A DNA stretch of 64,000 nucleotides, taken from positions 1,798,001-1,862,000 of the forward strand of contig NC_063023.1 in assembly GCF_020509005.1 (NCBI RefSeq), read 5' to 3'. Positions 22,227 to 30,856 of the stretch are shown one piece after another. The first letter of the stretch is position 1; the number at the start of each line of letters is the position of its first letter. The position numbers and the translations under genes were made by a program. This DNA comes from Fulvia fulva. Lineage: Eukaryota; Ascomycota; Dothideomycetes; Mycosphaerellales; Mycosphaerellaceae. A model generated the notes under the pieces. It worked only from the letters and a program-made list of their open reading frames with translations, ran no database searches and had not been told where the DNA came from.

Positions 22227-22865
22227 GGAAGAAGCACCATCGCTGATGCGGAGCGAGACCTTGAATGCGCCTGTTGCTCAAGTTCAAGGAACGATAATCC
22301 GCTAGGGACGACTGGATGTTCAAGCCTCACACACAAGTTCAATATGGCGCACGTGCTTCGTGGGCAGCCATGGCAAGGGGTGATGGTACTCGTAGCCCAT
22401 CAAAAGGACGTGACAGACGCATTGGGCTTCATGTGGGACGATTAGGGAAGGCAGAGTGCAACAGAGTCAAAGTAGTGATAAAGGAACACTGGTGAATGCG
22501 AGGTTCTGTCGAATAAACTCGAACGTCTTGCACGTGAAAAGCGGCTCGCAACGTCAAACTATGACAAGAATTCAACAATCAGCTCAAAGTTCATTGCACT
22601 TAGCGTCAAATGTTCAGGAAAAGTAGAGTGCATGTTCGGGCGAAGAACGAGGCGATGTTGTTGCTGTTGGTACGGCTGTTCCCGCTAAACCCTGTAAAGT
22701 CCGACGCTAAATCCGCTTTCGGGTCCTCGACATTCACTTGAGGAGCGCTCGGAAGCACACGACACACCACACCAGCTCGCCTCTTTCACCCAATATATAT
22801 GCAAGCTTACATACAGCTGCATCGAATGTCCAAACAACGCGAACTCCAACTCTCGTCACAGCAAT
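22227..22865. other. Intergenic region, IMA1 promoter side
   Basis: No gene is seen. A CA-rich stretch at 22,750-22,865 with many ACAC and CTC runs looks like the 5' leader of the downstream gene. Confidence 0.5.
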
Positions 22866-24701
22866 ATGTTCTCGCGCATCCGCTGCCACTTCTGCACCAG
22901 TAAACAACCTCACAGCAAATCTGTCCGCGAATTTCAGTGCAGCGAATGCGAAGCAGTGAACTACCTCGACGGCAAAGGCAACATCGTAGATACGCCTTCC
23001 GCAGTGGCATCTCGAGCAACGTCACCACCGCCTACATCTTCCACACAACCACCACCCGAAACACTCGATCACCAACAGAACCCAGCCTTCTGCCGAACAT
23101 GCCTTCAAAACCAGCACTTGTACAACGAGACGCTTGCGAACTACCTCCCAGAAGAGTCGCATCCACAATACAAGGCATTTGAGGCAGCGATACCGGAATA
23201 CAAAGAGGAGCTGGCGAGGAGATACCCCCTGGTCTGCAAGAGATGCGCTCCTCAGGCGCAGAGCAAGATCAATCGCGCCGACTACTACGCCTTGACAGAC
23301 AACTTCGCGAGACTAGCAGGAGCCACGAGATCAAGGAGAGGGCGGACAGTCACACGTACAAGAGACAACTGGGGCAAGAAGAGCATGCGCATTATCTTCA
23401 ACCTCATTGGCCTCATACTTTGGCTAAGCTTGGCGGTTCAAGTTATATACCACGCATACGGGATCCTCAATATCTTCTTCAGCACTCGCACACCAGAGAG
23501 CGAGTTCCTCGACACCTCCGACTTTCTTCGACCCTCAGTGCAAGACTGCGTACAAAATGCTGCTCGCCTGAATTCCCTCAGCAAGTGTTACAACTACTTC
23601 AGTACTCTGGTCCCGTATGCTCTCGCGGTCTCAGTAGCAGGCCTCTGGTACAACCCAGGACTGAAGGCGTGGTATCATCACACACATCGCATGGAGGCTG
23701 TAAACGGCCAGAAGAACTTCTTCATGATGCAACTACTCATACTCGCCGTTAGATCATGGGCATGGCTCATTCTGTCGAACCCGTCAACCACAGCGGAGTT
23801 CCACAAAGAACAGCTCTTCGCTATGCACGCTTTCGCAATCTTCTTCATGTTCATAACTCCTGCTGTTGCCAATCGCAGCATTCAGACCGTGATCTGGAAG
23901 ATGAAGGGCAAGATGATGCCGAAGCCCGAGAAACAAGACGTCTTCGGCACATTTGCTGGTCCCGAGCCAGAGAACTACACCCCCAAGGCCTCAGAGCAGG
24001 ATCCCTTCAAGTACCTCCGCAAAGACAATCGGCCGTTCGACATCAACAGCTTGGCGCCACAGCCACCAAAACGACACACGCCCTCACGGATAGCTCCTTA
24101 TAAGCAACAGCCATCTCCTGAGGCCTCTGATGAAGAGGAAGTCGATGCGATGGAAACCGACTATCGACCAGTGATGCGCTCATCGCAGCGGCAGCTACTA
24201 TCGCAACGACCCGAACGCCAGCCGCGAAATCGCAACCTGAACGGTGCATCACTCAGCTTCAATGGTGGCCTCGGCGATGAAGTGTACGATATGGATTCTC
24301 AACTTCGTGCAGAGCAGGAGCGCAAACAAATCGAGCATGAGCAGGTCTCTCGCTCGTTTCCACCGCGAAAGGAAGCATCACCTTTTTACGGACAGCTCCC
24401 CCCAGCACCAATGAGTATGGAACGACGATTACGCAACCCAGCTTTCAGGCCCGCACAACCAGCACAAGTGCCTTTGAGCCAGCAGAATGACTTCATGGCA
24501 CGGATGGGCGCAGGTATCAAGCCCGTACAATATCCTCAGAAAGGAAGCAACTTCGAGATGAAGAAGAGTGAATGGGTCCTCCCCGGGGACATGAAGGAAA
24601 TAGGAATAGAGGAGAGATTTGGTCAGAGTTTCACTTTACAGGATCCTGCCCCAGCTGGATCTGGGAAGAAGGTCGGGAAATGGGGCTTTCTTGGGCTTTG
24701 A
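22866..24701 (+). CDS. IMA1: Ima1-type inner nuclear membrane protein
   Basis: This is a single-exon gene of 611 residues in the Ima1/NET5/Samp1 family. These are integral proteins of the inner nuclear membrane linked to nuclear envelope organisation and centromeric heterochromatin tethering. The N-terminal Ima1 domain has paired zinc-binding cysteines: RCHFC (Cys7, Cys10), QCSEC (Cys25, Cys28), then FCRTC and VCKRC. Four hydrophobic segments follow, around IIFNLIGLILWLSLAVQV, YFSTLVPYALAVSVAGLWY, MMQLLILAVRSWAWLIL and FAIFFMFITPAVA. The C-terminal 270 residues are polar, Pro- and Arg-rich and probably disordered nucleoplasmic tail. The length fits filamentous-fungal homologues. The start is well placed at the beginning of the zinc domain. 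Confidence 0.9.
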   Translation: MFSRIRCHFCTSKQPHSKSVREFQCSECEAVNYLDGKGNIVDTPSAVASRATSPPPTSSTQPPPETLDHQQNPAFCRTCLQNQHLYNETLANYLPEESHPQYKAFEAAIPEYKEELARRYPLVCKRCAPQAQSKINRADYYALTDNFARLAGATRSRRGRTVTRTRDNWGKKSMRIIFNLIGLILWLSLAVQVIYHAYGILNIFFSTRTPESEFLDTSDFLRPSVQDCVQNAARLNSLSKCYNYFSTLVPYALAVSVAGLWYNPGLKAWYHHTHRMEAVNGQKNFFMMQLLILAVRSWAWLILSNPSTTAEFHKEQLFAMHAFAIFFMFITPAVANRSIQTVIWKMKGKMMPKPEKQDVFGTFAGPEPENYTPKASEQDPFKYLRKDNRPFDINSLAPQPPKRHTPSRIAPYKQQPSPEASDEEEVDAMETDYRPVMRSSQRQLLSQRPERQPRNRNLNGASLSFNGGLGDEVYDMDSQLRAEQERKQIEHEQVSRSFPPRKEASPFYGQLPPAPMSMERRLRNPAFRPAQPAQVPLSQQNDFMARMGAGIKPVQYPQKGSNFEMKKSEWVLPGDMKEIGIEERFGQSFTLQDPAPAGSGKKVGKWGFLGL

Positions 24702-25249
24702 GTTGGTCTTGTCGGAACGGAAAACATTTGCGGTATTGAACGGGAGTTTTTGTTCGACACGACGGAGCATTGTAAGCATACGACAGGGTGTCTTGTGTTT
24801 GAGATACCCATATGAGACGACGATGCACGGAAGTGCAGCATGATAGCATGGTACTGTAATGGACATTTTGTGCATGTATTCCCTGTTCTTCCTCGACATC
24901 TCCCCGCTATACGTCTTCCAAAATAGCAGATCGACTGAGGACATGACCAGGTGGCAGGAGTTGCAATCCAACTTCGACGCTAACCTACCATACGATACAA
25001 CGTATTGCGAATGACGCAGTCTCATACGGAGTCTTCCGCTATTTGGACTCGTGCCAATAGATCAATCCCACGCACGCCAATCTTAATTCTGTCATGAAAT
25101 ACATGCCGAGAATGAGGCAGGTCATATCGAGGTGCCACGCCATGACAGTTACAACACCCTCCCTTTAACACGTTCTCGCCGTTCCTATCAGTACTCCTTC
25201 GACTCCACCTCTAGCACACATCCTCGTCCGCCTTAGCTTCGGGCGTACC
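24702..25249. other. Intergenic region between convergent IMA1 and the small secreted protein
   Basis: No gene is supported. Composition is still ordinary for the genic half. Overlapping short minus-strand frames at the start are shadows of the IMA1 3' end. Confidence 0.5.
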
Positions 25250-25504
25250 TCAGTGGTGGGTGCGGCAGCATTGCATACACAAGTCAGAGCATGCTGCTCT
25301 GCCGCAGCAATAGTAGGAACCGCATGCTGAACAACAAGCGCCACAGAGATTGATCTCTGGGGCGAGCGGTGAGCGGGCGTTGAGACTCATGATTTCGAGG
25401 GGATCTTCCACGGCGTCGAGAGGAGGGAGTGCCATGACTGACGTAGTCCATAGTAGCAAGACTGTGATGAGAGCGAAGAGCTTTGTGAAGATTGGTGGCT
25501 GCAT
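25250..25504 (-). CDS. Small secreted cysteine-rich protein, effector candidate
   Basis: This 84-residue protein has no recognised family. Residues 1-25 form a classic signal peptide with a long hydrophobic core (LFALITVLLLWTTSVMA) ending in a plausible cleavage site before LPPLD. The mature part is about 60 residues. Its C-terminal third holds ten cysteines in the pattern CxxCCxxC, CC, C, C, CC within 30 residues, suggesting a disulfide-knotted fold, and ends in RTHH. A segment around LNARSPL could be a propeptide cleavage region. It is single-exon and is the last gene before the repeat-rich half. By size, secretion and cysteines it resembles fungal effector candidates, but that role is inference only. 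The ATG at 25,504 is chosen because it starts the signal peptide. Confidence 0.75.
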   Translation of the reverse strand: MQPPIFTKLFALITVLLLWTTSVMALPPLDAVEDPLEIMSLNARSPLAPEINLCGACCSACGSYYCCGRAACSDLCMQCCRTHH

Positions 25505-25921
25505 CTTGGTGGTCCACGTGCGAGGAATCAGGAAGCCAGATGTTGTGGTGTTAGGTCAAGGGGTTGTTTTCCTTTTCCAGAGCTGGGCTTGATTTTCGAG
25601 AGCTGTCGATGAAGTATTCGATTGGGAGCCTGCGAGAAGGCAGCGAATCTTATATGTGATCTCGAGAGAGCCGTTGCTCCTGCGCATCGCATGTTGGTAA
25701 GATGACTGATCCGCTCTCCCGCGCATACACCTTTTTGGCCAATCCCTGAGAACAACATGTAGGGATGGAGATGTGTGTTTCTTTGGTTGAGCAGCGTCGT
25801 ACGACGAATCACATCAGTCGAAGGAATCTCCCTGACATGAAGAAGCTCAGTGCGGAGACCCTGTGTAAGTTTTGAACGTTGCTTAACAAGGACAGAGTCT
25901 GACTAGTCCGGTCTGTCGCTG
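25505..25921. other. Upstream region of the secreted-protein gene
   Basis: This is the presumed promoter of the minus-strand secreted-protein gene, ending at the TIR of the Fot1-like transposon. No gene is seen. Confidence 0.5.
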
Positions 25922-25957
25922 TAGAATGCTAGCATAAACACCTAGTGCACTCGGCTT
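25922..25957 (+). repeat. Left terminal inverted repeat of the Fot1-like element
   Basis: 36 bp, reverse complement of 27,495-27,530 with a single A/G difference, which is of RIP type. Confidence 0.92.
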
Positions 25958-26204
25958 CCTCGATCGTCGCGTTAAACCGCGACGTTTTAAACAAAACAGT
26001 ATATTAGGCAATAACAAAGCGCTTATATATAGTTATATATATACTAAAATGCTCGCCTATATATACGTTATTAAATACGTGCCTTAGAATGCTATATACT
26101 AAGAGTCTATTTTCCCGAGAGCAAAGAATAGCAAAGTCTTGGCGCTTATCGACGTCGATAATTTACGACAAACTTTTGTATATAGTTATAGCTATAACTC
26201 CTAC

Positions 26205-26275
26205 TAACGTGCTTTACTACCGAGCGGGCTATACTACCGAGCGGGCCACTTTTACTAAGAACTATACTACTTCTA
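26205..26275 (+). repeat. Subterminal inverted repeat, left copy
   Basis: 71 bp, nearly perfect reverse complement of 27,271-27,341, with differences that are mostly transitions. It contains two tandem copies of ACTACCGAGCGGGC, candidate transposase-binding sites. Confidence 0.88.
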
Positions 26276-26449
26276 CTTTAATTGCGACGGTATCTTAACA
26301 CGACGACATCCTATAGAATTGTTACTAGGAGGACAATTCCTCTTTAGATTCTTCGCTATCTAGCGAGTCTACTTAATAGGTACGTATGTTATACTACGAC
26401 TCGCTATATCGCTTATAGCGTCGTAGCCTTAGTGCTAGCCAAACACTAT

Positions 26450-27230
26450 CTAGCGACTCTCTACTCACTTCCTACCTCCTAGTATCCTCTAGAGGTATTA
26501 ATTACGACGCCTTATCGAAGGTTAGAGACCCTCTAGACTAAATGTCCTTACGCTTTTGTGCTTTCCGCTATATAAGGGCCTCGTTAGACTTACGTAGCTT
26601 ACTAATCTCGCTTCGTATAAGAGCTATCTAATACGCTATCTCTCTACTCCCTCTCTATTACCCTATTAAACGACCTTCCTCTTTCTACTACGCCTTTCTA
26701 AACCCGTAACGACGCTCTAAGACGTAATGATACCTATTATAAACCCTGTCTCGTCGAAGTTATAGGTGTCCTAGTTAAGGATACTATACTTCTCCTTTAT
26801 ATTACGTATAAGTAAGAACTACTTCTTAATAACGTCTAGATCTTCTATTAGGGCTCGCTAACGATCGTATCTACGTATTATACGAACCTTTAGCTCACGA
26901 TACCGCCTAATAAACCTGTCTGTCTAATTAAGACTAGCGGGCTTAAGACCCTTCTCTTATAGTAATGAATCGGCTATTACTCGTATACTAGCCTTTAATA
27001 GAGGGAAACGTCTAAGATCTAGCTCGAGTACATACTCAAGTATTATGCTCTCTTCTAGCTCTATAAGCTTCTTCGAATTAGGCTCGTAGTCACCCCGAGG
27101 AGGTCGTCTATTCAATCGATACCCTAGTATAGTTCGAGACGCGTCGTATACCTTTATAGTATATCGATTTGTGATTATCGCGTCGCGTTTCGTAGCCTAG
27201 ACAGCTAAGGTCAGTTTGGCCTCGTTTAAA
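26450..27230 (-). pseudogene. Fot1/pogo transposase remnant with catalytic core deleted
   Basis: Read on the minus strand, the frame shows a helix-turn-helix region (SIILEYVLELDLRRFP), the CENP-B-like region (FIRRYRELKVRIIRRYDR), then the DDE_1 signature DTYNFDETGF at 26,741-26,770. It is broken by TAG/TAA codons at positions where Trp and Gln are expected. After about 20 residues of the catalytic domain the reading jumps, near 26,615-26,640, to the typical C-terminal coiled coil (ISKLRKSNEAL, RGSLTFDKAS). The middle of the DDE domain, with the remaining catalytic acids, is therefore missing and the copy cannot be active. Family motifs are seen directly; the exact deletion ends need an alignment. 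Confidence 0.82.
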
Positions 27231-27270
27231 GACAATATACGCTATAATAGTGGTTATATAGCTGTATCTA

Positions 27271-27341
27271 TAGAAGTGGTACAGTTCTTAGTAAAAGTGG
27301 CCCGCTCGGTAGTATAGCCCGCTCGGTAGTAAAGTACGTTA
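27271..27341 (-). repeat. Subterminal inverted repeat, right copy
   Basis: This is the partner of 26,205-26,275, lying between the right TIR and the 5' end of the transposase remnant. Confidence 0.88.
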
Positions 27342-27494
27342 TAGTGTATTTAATATTGCGAAACTCAAATTATCGATAGATCTATATTAGTTCTATATTT
27401 CTAGAAATTTGTATGCTCGTATCTAGCTATACTACGAAGTTATATCTTATTTTCTGATTTTTTTTTAGAAAATTCGCGATTTAGCGGACCGGGA

Positions 27495-27530
27495 AAGCCG
27501 AGTGCACTAGGTGTTTATGCTAGCGTTCTA
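27495..27530 (-). repeat. Right terminal inverted repeat of the Fot1-like element
   Basis: Pairs with 25,922-25,957 and ends in TA. Confidence 0.92.
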
Positions 27531-27944
27531 TAGCTTGCACAGGTAATTCTATAAACGCTATTTAGCTTAAAGGATCCGAAGCAGAACAACAAGTTACTGG
27601 CGAACTTACGACTGATAGTAGTGAGTGCTGAGACCACTAGGAGTTGTTCACAGTAGTTACCCTATTTAGGCAGGCGAGTCGTATCCGTGGAGTGATAGGT
27701 TGAACCTTCGCCGGATTCACTTGATATTCCCATAGGACTTTGATGGAACCGAGACAGCTCACAGATTGAGATCGATGAGGTCCCAAGATTGGAGAGAGGC
27801 AATGGTTGAAGCCATTGTTATGTTTTGTGTGATCTCGTGAGCCAGCGAGAATGATCTGGCGGCAAATTTCTGATGAGATTTACACCCTCTTATTCCCGTC
27901 GTATGAAAATCCAAAGCTGTAAGGATCCGAGGATCGAGGCCTAA
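27531..27944. other. Unassigned spacer
   Basis: This is 414 bp of ordinary composition between two small elements, a surviving piece of less mutated DNA. A 63-codon minus frame at 27,759-27,950 has no recognisable domain. No gene is called. Confidence 0.4.
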
Positions 27945-28095
27945 TAACATCTGCCACGGTCATTTCGGATCCTCAGCATCTCGGAAGCGTGTCGGAATAT
28001 ACGCCGCTTCGACAGCCAAATTATCCTTGTCGTGAGAGGATGTACCCGCGCGCTACCGAAATGCTGAGGATCCAAAATGACCGTGGTAGATGTTA
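27945..28095. mobile_element. Short palindromic (MITE- or foldback-like) element
   Basis: Arms 27,945-27,984 and 28,056-28,095 are 40 bp each and nearly perfect reverse complements, differing at a few transition positions, around a 71-bp centre. The outer ends are TAACATCT and its complement. No coding capacity is present and no target duplication is clear. Confidence 0.75.
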
Positions 28096-28364
28096 CGGCA
28101 AACTGTAGGACTTCAACTGTTCTGTAGGCCAGGGTTCCCTAGTGCGAGAATACAAGTGATACGAGTAACGATTTTTGCTACGATTATCGCTACGAATAAC
28201 CTATGCTCGTACGTATAAATACGCTAAGATCTCCGGATAAGGTGTCGGGATCTAAGCGTATATATAGGCAATAGCCTATCATTAAAACTTAAGGCTATAT
28301 ACGCTAAGAATTAGGTAACTAATTAGTTACCTAGATGTTCTTAACGATAGGCTAATAGATTTTA
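28096..28364. other. AT-rich RIPped spacer
   Basis: This has TpA-rich sequence with short internal palindromes, such as TAGGTAACTAATTAGTTACCTA near 28,310-28,332 (given here by position; its core is GTAACTAATTAGTTAC). The element of origin is not recognised. Confidence 0.4.
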
Positions 28365-29289
28365 CGAGAGTAGAATATCGACGAGGATTATCTATTTAAC
28401 AGCCCTTATTAAGACGAGTAATCTACTTAAGTAGTAGCGACCTGTCTATGCTAGCGGCGGCGTAATCGTAGTATAAAGAACCCTAAAACTAAGGTTCCGT
28501 TTCCCTAACGGTAGACCCTAGAGTTACGGAGTTACGGAGGATAACTACCTAATTAGGAAGCGCGACCTTACCCCGAATAGTAGCAGAGGATAGTAACTAA
28601 CGAGAGCTATAGCCTTACGAACATTCTATACTAAGAGCTAAACTAGGGAATAAACTAAGGAAAAACCTAGGATATAAGCTAAGGCCTACTATATAGAAAG
28701 TAGAGGCTAACGATAAATAATATAGCGTAGATAACCCTATATACGGAGGCGGAAAACTTACTAAGGGATAATAAACACCTAGCCCGGGTATATAAGAGTA
28801 CTATAGTATAGCTACTAGAAGCGCTAAAAGCGCTATTATACTAAATCCCGAAGATAATCTAATAAGTAATATAGAAGGTAGCCTAGAGACTAACTATATA
28901 GGTAATAGTAGTAGTAGGTAAGAATTAACCCCCTACGAAGGTAAGTAATACGGTACGCCTATATATTACTAATCCGGCGGAGAAACAAGAAATCGTAGCC
29001 CTAATAAGTAAGGAGATGATCGATAGAATCGGCTAAAAGGAGGTAGTTAGAGTAAAGGTAGAGGTAATAGGCGTAGTAAGACTCTTTACCGTATAAGAGT
29101 CTAATAGACGAAAACTAGAGACCTATAAGGAGTAGACTACTAAAGTCGCGAAGTCAGTACGAGTCTCCTACTAATAGTATACCGTTATGGCCTACGGGGT
29201 CCCTAGGATATTTAAGGTCGAAGACCTTCCCTAACTCTAAGTATAGAACTAGAATATATCCCTAGGAGTACGACTTATAAAGGCGGTAT
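28365..29289 (+). mobile_element. RIPped Tad1-like LINE, 5' part (copy A)
   Basis: This is collinear with the 5' part of the RIPped LINE at 46,495-47,430 (for example the segment starting ACAGCCCTTATTAA). It stops at GGTAT (29,285-29,289), where a copia LTR piece begins. The continuation of the same LINE is found on the minus strand at 34,441-35,312. No reading frame is intact. Confidence 0.8.
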
Positions 29290-29384
29290 TATTAAGCAGG
29301 TATAGTATATATATACGGAAGTTAGGACACGTAATATAGAAGGAGGAAGGACTAATATAGTATACGAAGGTATATAGTAGAACA
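29290..29384 (-). repeat. Detached 95-bp end of a copia LTR, inverted
   Basis: This is the reverse complement of the last 95 bp of the copia 5' LTR (35,624-35,718). It ends in TATATAGTAGAACA (29,371-29,384), which recurs in inverted form at 53,168-53,181 where the copia 3' LTR breaks off. It is best read as the missing end of that 3' LTR. Confidence 0.82.
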
Positions 29385-29586
29385 ATAACGAGCCCGATCG
29401 TCGCTCTCTAATCCTATAGCTTGTCGCGTCTTATCTGTGCCTTCTTCTCTTGTGTCGCGCGACAGTATTGCTCCTACGTCTCTTAGAGCATTTAGGGGTC
29501 CAGAAGGCCTTCTACTACGTTAAGGGCCGGAGTAACGGCGTATATTGTTCCGCTACTTGCTATATAACCGAGGTCATAGATGCCGT
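29385..29586 (-). mobile_element. Antisense fragment of the RIPped LINE ORF2 region
   Basis: This matches the reverse complement of about 48,920-49,180 in the other RIPped LINE, with an internal deletion of about 60 bp. It lies directly before the un-RIPped LINE. It creates a spurious in-frame extension (an ATG-less start near 29,450) of the LINE ORF1. Confidence 0.75.
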
Positions 29587-29596
29587 AGGTGACACG

Positions 29597-30856
29597 ATGA
29601 TAGCGATCGCAGGAAACGACCAGGAGCAGGAGAGTAACGAGTGGAAGGAGGTCTGCAGGAAGGCAGAAACAATGGCAATGGCAGGAGATGGCGAGCACCC
29701 AGAAAGAGCACTTAAGGGGATGATTTTGGAGCTCCTTGGAGGGCTAAAGGCACTAAGGAGCCAAACAGGACAGATCATTAACAGGACAGTAGCAGCAGCA
29801 GCAAAGAAGAGGACACAGGAAGGCCAGAAACTAAGCCAACCAACCTGGGCAGCAGTTGCATCCCAAAACCCTCCCCCCCAGAAAACAGCTATCAAGGTCT
29901 ACATTTCCGACCAGCAAGAGCAGAAAGAGATTGAGGGCCTGTCAGGCAAGGAGATCATACAGAAGATTGGGATACAAGGCATCATTGGAGCCAGGAAAGA
30001 GAAGGGAGGTGTCCTTAAGCTGTTCACAGCACAGGAGCAAGACAGGAAGAGGCTAGAGACAGAGAAGGAGTGGACAGTCAAACTAGGCAAGACGGCTAAG
30101 GTCTCACACCAACAAAATATGGTTATTGCCTATAGGATGACCATAAAGTTTGACATTGAAGGAGACCTTAAGAGGCTGCAGGACCAGAACCAGGCTGTAT
30201 GCCCAGGGCTACAGATCACAAAAGCAGCATAGGTCAACAGAAAGACAAAGGACACAAAGAGAGAGTCTTCTCTAGTGCTCTGGATAGGCACTGTAGAACA
30301 GGCAAACACCGTGCTTGACAAGGGCATCTTCTGGGAATGCGAAAGAATGGACACAGAAATCTATAGAAGCACCCACAGACTACTGCAATGCTTCAAGTGC
30401 CAACAGTATGGTCATATCTCTACTAGATGCCCAAGCCAAAAGGACACTTGTTCCCACTGTGCTGGTAGCCACAAAGTACAGAATTGCACAGCCCCAAAGA
30501 GTGAAGCCAGATGTGCATGCTGTGGAAAGAAACACCCTTCCTGGTCCCAAGACTGCACAGCTAGGATTGAGGCAAAGAGGAGGGCAAGAGAAGCCAGGAT
30601 CAACACCCCTATCAGATTCCAGACAGGGACAATCACCCAAGAACCCCTAAGGACTGTCTACAACCCTCTGAAAAGAGGCAGAACAGAAGAGACCACACAG
30701 GCCCAAGGCCACCCTGCTATGGGTAGACCAAAATCAATTGTGGTTGCAGGAAGAGACCCGTCACAAAGCAGGCTCAACCTTACCACAATCCCAAATAGCA
30801 GCCAGCAGCAGGAAGCACGAGAAGACCAGCAGGAGACCAGCATGGATGAGTCATGA
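29597..30856 (+). pseudogene. LINE copy 1 ORF1: gag-like protein with zinc knuckles
   Basis: This is a 420-codon frame from ATG (29,597) to TGA, interrupted by one TAG at 30,230-30,232. It would encode the RNA-binding ribonucleoprotein component of the element. The N-terminal half is charged and helical. The C-terminal part has three zinc knuckles: CFKCQQYGHISTRC, CSHCAGSHKVQNC and CACCGKKHPSWSQDC. Its stop overlaps the ORF2 start as ATGA (30,853-30,856), suggesting termination-reinitiation. The TAG is present in both copies. Without it the frame is open throughout. Confidence 0.9.

Larger units (their letters stand above)
25922..27530 (-). mobile_element. RIPped, internally deleted Fot1/pogo-type DNA transposon
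   Basis: This is a Tc1/mariner-superfamily element of 1.6 kb. Terminal inverted repeats lie at 25,922-25,957 and 27,495-27,530 (36 bp, one mismatch including TA at each end), and the outer TA fits the TA target duplication of this superfamily. Imperfect pairing continues a few bases inward. The minus strand between them encodes remnants of a pogo/Fot1 transposase. Composition changes abruptly at the left end to TpA-rich, CpA-poor sequence, as expected from RIP. Confidence 0.88.

Noticed and set aside
29450..29596. Upstream extension of LINE ORF1 as an N-terminal part of the protein
   Set aside because: It lies in an antisense fragment of an older LINE and is absent from copy 2, where homology starts only about 10 bp before the ATG at 58,019.
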